Positions 7,012-11,094 of a DNA stretch of 11,094 nucleotides are shown piece after piece. Source of the stretch: Candidatus Wallbacteria bacterium. GTDB lineage: Bacteria > Muiribacteriota > UBA6191 > JACPRK01. A program made the translations under genes and the position numbers. Within the stretch, counting starts at the first letter, position 1, and each line of letters opens with the position of its first letter. Location: the NCBI GenBank assembly GCA_016199905.1, contig JACQFU010000373.1:1-11094 (forward strand), written 5' to 3'. The notes below the pieces were generated by a model. It saw only the letters and a list, made by a program, of their open reading frames with translations, was not told the origin of the DNA and ran no database searches.

Positions 7012-8262
7012 ATGAGAGTCAAGTTCTGGGGCACCCGAGGCTCCATCCCCACCCCCGAACCGACCGCAATGCGTTACGGCGGAGATACGTCCTGCGTCGA
7101 GATCCGCGCGGGCTCCACGCTCCTGATCCTCGACGCCGGCACGGGCATCCGCAAGCTGGGCTACACGCTGATGTCGGACCCGTTCTTCAAGGGGAAGGGC
7201 TACATATTCCTGTCCCACTTCCACTGGGACCATATCCAGGGCATCCCCTTCTTCCAGCCCGGGTTCGTCCCCGGAAACGAGTTCAGCATCCACGGCGCCT
7301 TCAAGGTCGACAGCCGCCTGGAAGACGCTCTGCGCGGGCAGATGGGCAGCCTCTACTTCCCGGTGAAAATGAGCGACATGCCCTCGAGCGTCCATTTCAT
7401 CGAATTGCTGGAAGAGACGATCACCCTCGGCGATTGCATCGTGACATCGCGCTTCCTGAATCACCCGCAGGGCGCCTTCGGCTACCGCGTCGAGGACGAG
7501 AACGCCGTGGTGGCCTACGCCACGGACAATGAGCCCTGGCCCGACCGCCACAAGGACCAGAAGCTGCACGAACTGGCCCAGGACGCGGACCTGCTCATCA
7601 TGGACGCCCAGTTCACGCCGGAAGATTACGAAGCGCACCGCGGCTGGGGCCACAGCACCTGGCGAGATTGCGTCGAGGTGGCGAAGGCCGCCGGCGTGAA
7701 GATGCTCTGCCTGTTCCACCACGACCCCTACCGCGAGGACGACGTCATCGACCAGTACCTGGAGCTGGCGCGCCGCGAATTCCCCAACACCATCGCCGCC
7801 AGCCGCGAGCTGACGCTGGAGCTTCCGATGGAGGACCGTTTGACTCCTCGGCCGTTGCCGGACGCCAAGCCCGTGCCGCGCTCCGGCCCCATCGAGAAGC
7901 GGGCCGAAGGGCCCGACACCTCCGGCGGCAGCTGGAAGCCCGAGGGGCGCGACGTGGGCGCCGTGCTGTTCATCGGCTCGCCTCCGAACCTGTCGCTGCT
8001 CAATTCGCGAGTCTTCCACGAGGCGGTGTTGTCGAAGCTCAAGCCAAGCCAGCGGCGGGTGGTGCTCGACATGGAGGCGTTGGCCTACATCGACTCCGCG
8101 GGCATCGGTTCGCTCGCCCTGTTGTTCGAGGCGCTCAAGAAGAAGGGGCTGGAGCTGGCGCTCTGCAACGTCAGCAAGGCGATCCTGGGCGTGCTCGACA
8201 TCACGCGCTTCACCACCATCATCAAGGTGTTCAACAGCGCGGACGACGCGGCGAGGATCTGA
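7012..8262 (+). CDS. Metallo-beta-lactamase-fold hydrolase fused to a C-terminal STAS domain
   Basis: The 416-residue product has two parts. Residues 1 to about 272 are an MBL-fold hydrolase that starts with FWGTRGSIP and RYGGDTSC, as in the PhnP/TaR3-like branch. The dinuclear metal site is complete: HFHWDH with H69, H71, D73 and H74, then H151, D172 or D198, and H214 or H236-H237. Known relatives cleave phosphodiesters, including cyclic nucleotides or cyclic phosphates; the substrate here is unknown. A proline-rich linker (about 272-318) leads to a STAS domain (318-416) with YIDSAGIGS. S362 sits at the serine that RsbW-type kinases phosphorylate in RsbV/SpoIIAA. The gene directly follows the phosphatase/kinase gene, so it is that protein's probable substrate. 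The ATG at 7012 is chosen because the fold begins at the second residue. An upstream TTG at 6991 is possible. No Shine-Dalgarno sequence is visible. Confidence 0.9.
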   Translation: MRVKFWGTRGSIPTPEPTAMRYGGDTSCVEIRAGSTLLILDAGTGIRKLGYTLMSDPFFKGKGYIFLSHFHWDHIQGIPFFQPGFVPGNEFSIHGAFKVDSRLEDALRGQMGSLYFPVKMSDMPSSVHFIELLEETITLGDCIVTSRFLNHPQGAFGYRVEDENAVVAYATDNEPWPDRHKDQKLHELAQDADLLIMDAQFTPEDYEAHRGWGHSTWRDCVEVAKAAGVKMLCLFHHDPYREDDVIDQYLELARREFPNTIAASRELTLELPMEDRLTPRPLPDAKPVPRSGPIEKRAEGPDTSGGSWKPEGRDVGAVLFIGSPPNLSLLNSRVFHEAVLSKLKPSQRRVVLDMEALAYIDSAGIGSLALLFEALKKKGLELALCNVSKAILGVLDITRFTTIIKVFNSADDAARI

Positions 8263-8313
8263 AGGGCGGGCCTGGCGCTTGGGGCGTTTTCTCCCATGGA
8301 ACAAAATCGGCGC

Positions 8314-8319
8314 TATACT
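8314..8319 (+). promoter_or_regulatory. Candidate -10 box (TATACT) for the Ser/Thr kinase gene
   Basis: TATACT matches the -10 consensus at 5 of 6 bases in the 137-base spacer after the MBL-STAS gene. No -35 hexamer is recognisable 16-18 bases upstream. A start near 8326 would give a leader of about 74 bases that contains the AGGAGGAG ribosome site. The kinase may therefore be transcribed separately as well as by read-through. Confidence 0.35.
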
Positions 8320-8375
8320 CGTCTTTATAGGTAAGTCGCCGCGAGACCGCGGTGGCCGGCCTCTTTTGTCCCGCC

Positions 8376-8383
8376 AGGAGGAG
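8376..8383 (+). promoter_or_regulatory. Shine-Dalgarno sequence AGGAGGAG upstream of the kinase gene
   Basis: AGGAGGAG is a near-perfect anti-16S match. It ends 16 bases before the ATG at 8400, farther than ideal. It lies downstream of the in-frame GTG at 8352, which argues against that GTG as the start. The ATG at 8400 is the closest in-frame ATG downstream of it. Confidence 0.5.
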
Positions 8384-8399
8384 TGAGCGCAGCCCCGTC

Positions 8400-10688
8400 A
8401 TGTCCAGCGAGCAGATGATCGGCAAAGTCCTCGGCAAGTACAAGATTGTCGAGAAGCTCGGCAGCGGCGGCATGGCGGATGTCTACAAGGGCATCCAGGA
8501 GGGCCTCGAGCGCGAGGTGGCCATCAAGGTCCTCCCCAAGGCCTACTCCCGCGACGCGGAGATGGTGAAGCGCTTCAAGCGCGAATCTCAGGCCACCGCC
8601 AAGCTCGCGCACCCCAACATCATCACCATCTACGACTCCGGCGAGCAGGACGGCCTCTGCTACTACGTGATGGAGTATCTGAAGGCCGACAGCCTCGACG
8701 ACATCATCAAGAAGGAGCAGAAGCTCCCGCCGAAGAAGGCCCTCAAGATCGCCCAGGACATCCTCAAGGCGCTTGCCTACACCCACGACAAGCACATCCT
8801 GCACCGCGACCTGAAGCCCTCGAACATCAAGTTCGACCTGCGCGGCAATGCCATCGTTACCGACTTCGGTCTCGTCAAGGACCTGGAACAGACCAGCATC
8901 ACCGTCAGCGGCGTCAGCCTCGGCACTCCGATGTACATGTCGCCCGAGCAGCTCTGCGGCGACGCCGTCGACGAGCGCAGCGACCTTTACCAGGTGGGCG
9001 TGATCACCTACGAGATGCTCGCGGGCCAGCCGCCCTTTTCGGGCAAGGGCCCTTACCAGCCGGGCTCGAAGGCCATGTCGTCGGAGTTGGCGGCTCCGTC
9101 GACTCTCAATCCCGAGGTCACGCCGGAGCTCGACGAGTTCGTCCTCAAGGCGCTCCAGAAGAAGGCCGAGGACCGCTGCTCGAGCGCAAAGGACATGCTC
9201 GAGAAGCTCAAGCAGATCGAGCGCAAGAGCAAGGTCCGCCAGCTCTCCAGGCAGACTCCGGCCAGCGGCACCAAGAGCCTCTCCGTACAGACCCGCTCCA
9301 TCCCCGAGCAGCAGTCGGGCGTCGTGGGCAGCGGCAGCATCTCGGCCCAGAGCATCTCCATCGCCATCGCCCGTACGCTCGCCGGTCCGTCGCGAACGGT
9401 CGCGCTGGCCATCGGCATTCCCTCCGTCCTGCTCTTTGCCGCGGCGCTCGTCTGGGTCTTCATGCTCATCTTCCCCAAGCCTGAGCTGAAGCTGCTGGAG
9501 AAGTCTTTCGAGGTCGACGCCGATCAGGCCGTCATCAGCTGGCGCGCCAGCGCCCCTTGCTACTCGTTCCTGGAGTACGGCGACAAGAAGGACGAGATGA
9601 TGAAGAGCGAGGTCCCGGCGGCCCCCCAGACGGAATACCGCCAGACCCTCAAGAGCCTCAAGCCCGACACCAATTACTACGTGCGGTTCCTCTTCAGCTA
9701 CGACAGCGACCAGGACAGCTTCCCCGCCGCCTGGGTCCGCGAGCTGCAATTCCACACGCGCCCCCAGATCGAGATCATCAACATCACGGTCGAGGAGGGC
9801 GCGACGCAGGCCACGATCAGCTGGACGACCAACCTGCGCACCGACACCGTCGTGCAATACGGAAAGACGGAGGAATACGGCACCACCCAGTCCAACTTCG
9901 AGCAGAAGGCCGAGACCAACCACTCGATCATCCTCACCGGCCTCGACCCGGCGACGAACTACCACTTCAAGATCATCGCCAGCGACCCCGAGGGCAAGGG
10001 CGGCAACAAGTCGAGCGAGGACCGCACCTTCACCACGAAGGACAGCACCGATCCTACCTGGAAAACCGACCGCGGCGGCGGCGGCGGCAACAGCGAAGAT
10101 CAGCTCCAGGATCTCGCCAAGAGCTACGTCGACAAGCTGACCCGGATGACGCCCGACGAGCGCGCCAAGCTCAAGGAGAGCATCAACCGGTTCATCGATC
10201 TCGACCAGGGTCCGCTTCCGGAGGCAAAGAAGGCCGCGGTGATGGTCTCCAAGACGACCAGCCAGACCTTCAGCGATCGTTTCCCCGTCTTCGCCAAGTG
10301 GCGCAAGGAGATGGTCAAGGTCCATCCGGAACAGGAGAAAGCGCTGCCCGAGCGCCTGGAGCGCGTTCTCCAGAAGATCTTCCTCGACAACCCGGCGCGG
10401 GCCTGCCACATGCTCGACGCCGCCCTGGTGAAGCTGCGCGCACTCGACCCGGCACCTGTGGGCTCGGCGCCCGCCGCCCCCGCTCAACCGGCCGCGGGGA
10501 CCGTCTCGGCCCAGGTCCCGGCCGCAACCGTCTCGCCCAGCCCTCCTCCGCAAGCGGCCACGGCCGCGGCGCCGCCCGCCACGCCCGGCGGCGGCAGCGG
10601 GAACGCCGCTCCTCCCGTCGAAGGCAAGCGCGTCAAGATCGACGACAAGCCCCCGACCGACGAGGGCCGCTCCGGCGGCCGGCGGTAA
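8400..10688 (+). CDS. Membrane-anchored Hanks-type Ser/Thr protein kinase with two fibronectin-III-like domains
   Basis: The kinase domain (about 14-278 of 762 residues) is complete: glycine loop GSGGMADV at 21-28, catalytic K43, helix-C E62, HRDLKPSN at 135-142 with D137, DFG at 155-157 and SPE at 181-183. The activation loop is rich in Ser/Thr (TSITVSGVSLGT). A Ser/Thr-rich juxtamembrane stretch leads to one membrane segment at about 333-358. Beyond it are two FN3-like domains (about 360-454 and 455-547; ATISWTTN and LDPATNYHFKI are typical strands), a GGGGG linker, a helical region (about 564-682) and a Pro/Ala-rich tail. PASTA repeats, common in this position in Gram-positive kinases, are absent. 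The outer part is probably a sensor or cell-surface binding module. Phosphothreonine made by this kinase could be read by the FHA domain encoded two genes upstream; that link is inferred. A GTG start at 8352 would add 16 residues. Confidence 0.93.
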   Translation: MSSEQMIGKVLGKYKIVEKLGSGGMADVYKGIQEGLEREVAIKVLPKAYSRDAEMVKRFKRESQATAKLAHPNIITIYDSGEQDGLCYYVMEYLKADSLDDIIKKEQKLPPKKALKIAQDILKALAYTHDKHILHRDLKPSNIKFDLRGNAIVTDFGLVKDLEQTSITVSGVSLGTPMYMSPEQLCGDAVDERSDLYQVGVITYEMLAGQPPFSGKGPYQPGSKAMSSELAAPSTLNPEVTPELDEFVLKALQKKAEDRCSSAKDMLEKLKQIERKSKVRQLSRQTPASGTKSLSVQTRSIPEQQSGVVGSGSISAQSISIAIARTLAGPSRTVALAIGIPSVLLFAAALVWVFMLIFPKPELKLLEKSFEVDADQAVISWRASAPCYSFLEYGDKKDEMMKSEVPAAPQTEYRQTLKSLKPDTNYYVRFLFSYDSDQDSFPAAWVRELQFHTRPQIEIINITVEEGATQATISWTTNLRTDTVVQYGKTEEYGTTQSNFEQKAETNHSIILTGLDPATNYHFKIIASDPEGKGGNKSSEDRTFTTKDSTDPTWKTDRGGGGGNSEDQLQDLAKSYVDKLTRMTPDERAKLKESINRFIDLDQGPLPEAKKAAVMVSKTTSQTFSDRFPVFAKWRKEMVKVHPEQEKALPERLERVLQKIFLDNPARACHMLDAALVKLRALDPAPVGSAPAAPAQPAAGTVSAQVPAATVSPSPPPQAATAAAPPATPGGGSGNAAPPVEGKRVKIDDKPPTDEGRSGGRR
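10074..10088 (+). repeat. (GGC)5 trinucleotide tract encoding a glycine linker
   Basis: Five GGC codons in a row encode residues 559-563 of the kinase protein, between the second FN3-like domain and the helical C-terminal region. It is probably a flexible linker. Triplet slippage there would change linker length without shifting the frame. Confidence 0.7.
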
Positions 10689-10737
10689 GAGCGGGCCGCG
10701 TTCGACGGTTTGGCGCTGCCGGGTAGGGGATTGCCCG

Positions 10738-10851
10738 ATGGCGGTTGCTCCAGGCGTCGGCGAGAAGCTCGACGACTTGATTGACCGGAGCCCGAACGCC
10801 GCGATACGCTTCCGCAACCGACAATGGAAGAGGAGGGGTTTCAACTCATGA
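10738..10851 (+). CDS. Possible 37-residue small ORF overlapping the lipase start
   Basis: An ATG at 10738 follows a TAGGGGA purine stretch (10724-10730) at a suitable spacing. It opens a 37-codon frame whose TGA overlaps the lipase ATG in an ATGA arrangement, the usual geometry for translational coupling. Third positions are mostly G or C by eye, close to neighbouring genes. The product is basic towards its C-terminus and matches no family I recognise. The lipase has its own strong ribosome site inside this frame, so it does not need coupling and the ORF may be chance. Confidence 0.25.
   Translation: MAVAPGVGEKLDDLIDRSPNAAIRFRNRQWKRRGFNS
10781..10808 (+). promoter_or_regulatory. Weak candidate promoter for the lipase gene
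   Basis: TTGACC (10781-10786) matches the -35 consensus at 5 of 6 bases. It is followed after 16 bases by GATACG (10803-10808), a poor -10 match at 3 of 6. A start near 10815 would give a leader of about 33 bases that includes the AGGAGG ribosome site. Confidence 0.25.
10829..10838 (+). promoter_or_regulatory. Strong Shine-Dalgarno sequence of the lipase gene
   Basis: AGAGGAGGGG ends nine bases before the ATG at 10848. An in-frame ATG at 10824 lies before this site and would place it inside the coding region, so 10848 is the better start. Confidence 0.7.
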
Positions 10852-11094
10852 GTGACGTCTCTTTTCAGGGTTACGCCACATCGCTCGTGCCGGATGCCCC
10901 CGGCTACAACAAGAACAACTCCTATGCGATGGCAATCGCTTCGAGCCTGGCGTATGCGACGATGGACGTCATCCTCGACACGGTGGCTCAACAATGGAAG
11001 GCGATCCCGCACTACATCGGCCGGGGCGAGACTCAGCTGTTTTGCGCGGAATTTCCCGAGCTTGTCGTGGTGGCTTTCCGCGGCACCGAGCCCA
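10848..11094 (+). CDS. Class 3 (alpha/beta-hydrolase) lipase, N-terminal part, cut by window end
   Basis: Only the first 82 residues are inside the window. The sequence includes YNKNNSYAMAIASSLAYAT, which resembles the N-terminal helix of class 3 lipases, and ends in ELVVVAFRGTEP with R78-G79-T80. The [AV]FRGT strand is the conserved element ahead of the catalytic serine in fungal-type and bacterial class 3 lipases. It usually contributes to the oxyanion hole. The nucleophile motif (GHSLGG in relatives), the acid and the histidine would all lie downstream of the edge. No signal peptide is visible, so the enzyme may be cytosolic or use another export route. The strong ribosome site at 10829-10838 fixes the start. 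Its substrate cannot be inferred, and nothing connects it firmly to the kinase gene upstream. Confidence 0.8.
   Translation, partial: MSDVSFQGYATSLVPDAPGYNKNNSYAMAIASSLAYATMDVILDTVAQQWKAIPHYIGRGETQLFCAEFPELVVVAFRGTEP

Noticed and set aside
5183..7012. 609-codon open frame on the minus strand opposite the FHA-GAF gene
   Set aside because: The + strand frame has every catalytic motif of a five-domain protein. The minus product is His/Val/Leu-rich without motifs.
8276..8290. CGC-TTGGG-GCG followed by TTTT after the MBL-STAS gene, possible terminator
   Set aside because: The stem is only three base pairs, too weak for an intrinsic terminator.
8346..8361. Adjacent palindromes ACCGCGGT and GGCCGGCC before the kinase start
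   Set aside because: Short GC palindromes are expected at this base composition and nothing else marks them as sites.
8325..11012. 895-codon open frame on the minus strand opposite the kinase gene
   Set aside because: It is a shadow of strong G/C third-position bias in the kinase gene. The translation is low complexity (Leu, Gly, Arg, Val) with no recognisable domain, and it runs across the lipase start.

Overview
This is an 11.1 kb piece of a high-GC bacterial chromosome. Five complete genes and the start of a sixth all read on the + strand. The mix of genes (selB, a DUF2723 membrane protein, a large FHA/GAF/SpoIIE regulator, a membrane Ser/Thr kinase with fibronectin-III-like domains) suits a signalling-rich phylum such as Acidobacteriota, Planctomycetota or Myxococcota. 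No taxonomic marker is present, so this is only a guess. There are no tRNA or rRNA genes, transposases, CRISPR arrays or phage genes.

Layout: (1) 1-124 is a short upstream spacer ending in a sigma70-like promoter that sits directly against the selB start codon. (2) 125-2035 is selB, the selenocysteine-specific elongation factor. (3) 2036-2238 is a spacer packed with five consecutive hairpins, probably a dispersed structured repeat. (4) 2239-4236 is a polytopic DUF2723/TMEM260-type protein, probably a glycosyltransferase, with a C-terminal TPR. (5) 4237-4306 is a short spacer with a perfect TATAAT box, an inverted repeat and a direct repeat. (6) 4307-6943 encodes an 878-residue FHA-GAF-GAF-SpoIIE phosphatase-HATPase regulator. 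(7) 7012-8262 encodes a metallo-beta-lactamase-fold hydrolase fused to a STAS (anti-sigma-antagonist) domain. (8) 8400-10688 encodes a membrane-anchored Hanks-type Ser/Thr kinase with FN3-like repeats beyond its membrane segment. (9) 10689-10847 is a spacer with a possible small ORF. (10) 10848 to the end is the N-terminus of a class 3 lipase, cut by the window edge.

The most interesting part is 4.3-10.7 kb. Three adjacent genes hold every component type of a phospho-signalling partner switch: a Ser/Thr kinase, an FHA phosphothreonine reader joined to GAF sensors, an RsbU-like phosphatase and RsbW-like kinase in one chain, and a STAS domain with an intact acceptor-serine motif. The STAS domain is fused to a metal-dependent hydrolase and no sigma factor is visible, so the switch may control an enzyme rather than transcription. 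That wiring is inferred from domains and gene order. Translation starts look mixed: selB appears leaderless, the FHA-GAF and MBL-STAS genes lack Shine-Dalgarno sequences, and the kinase and lipase genes have clear ones.
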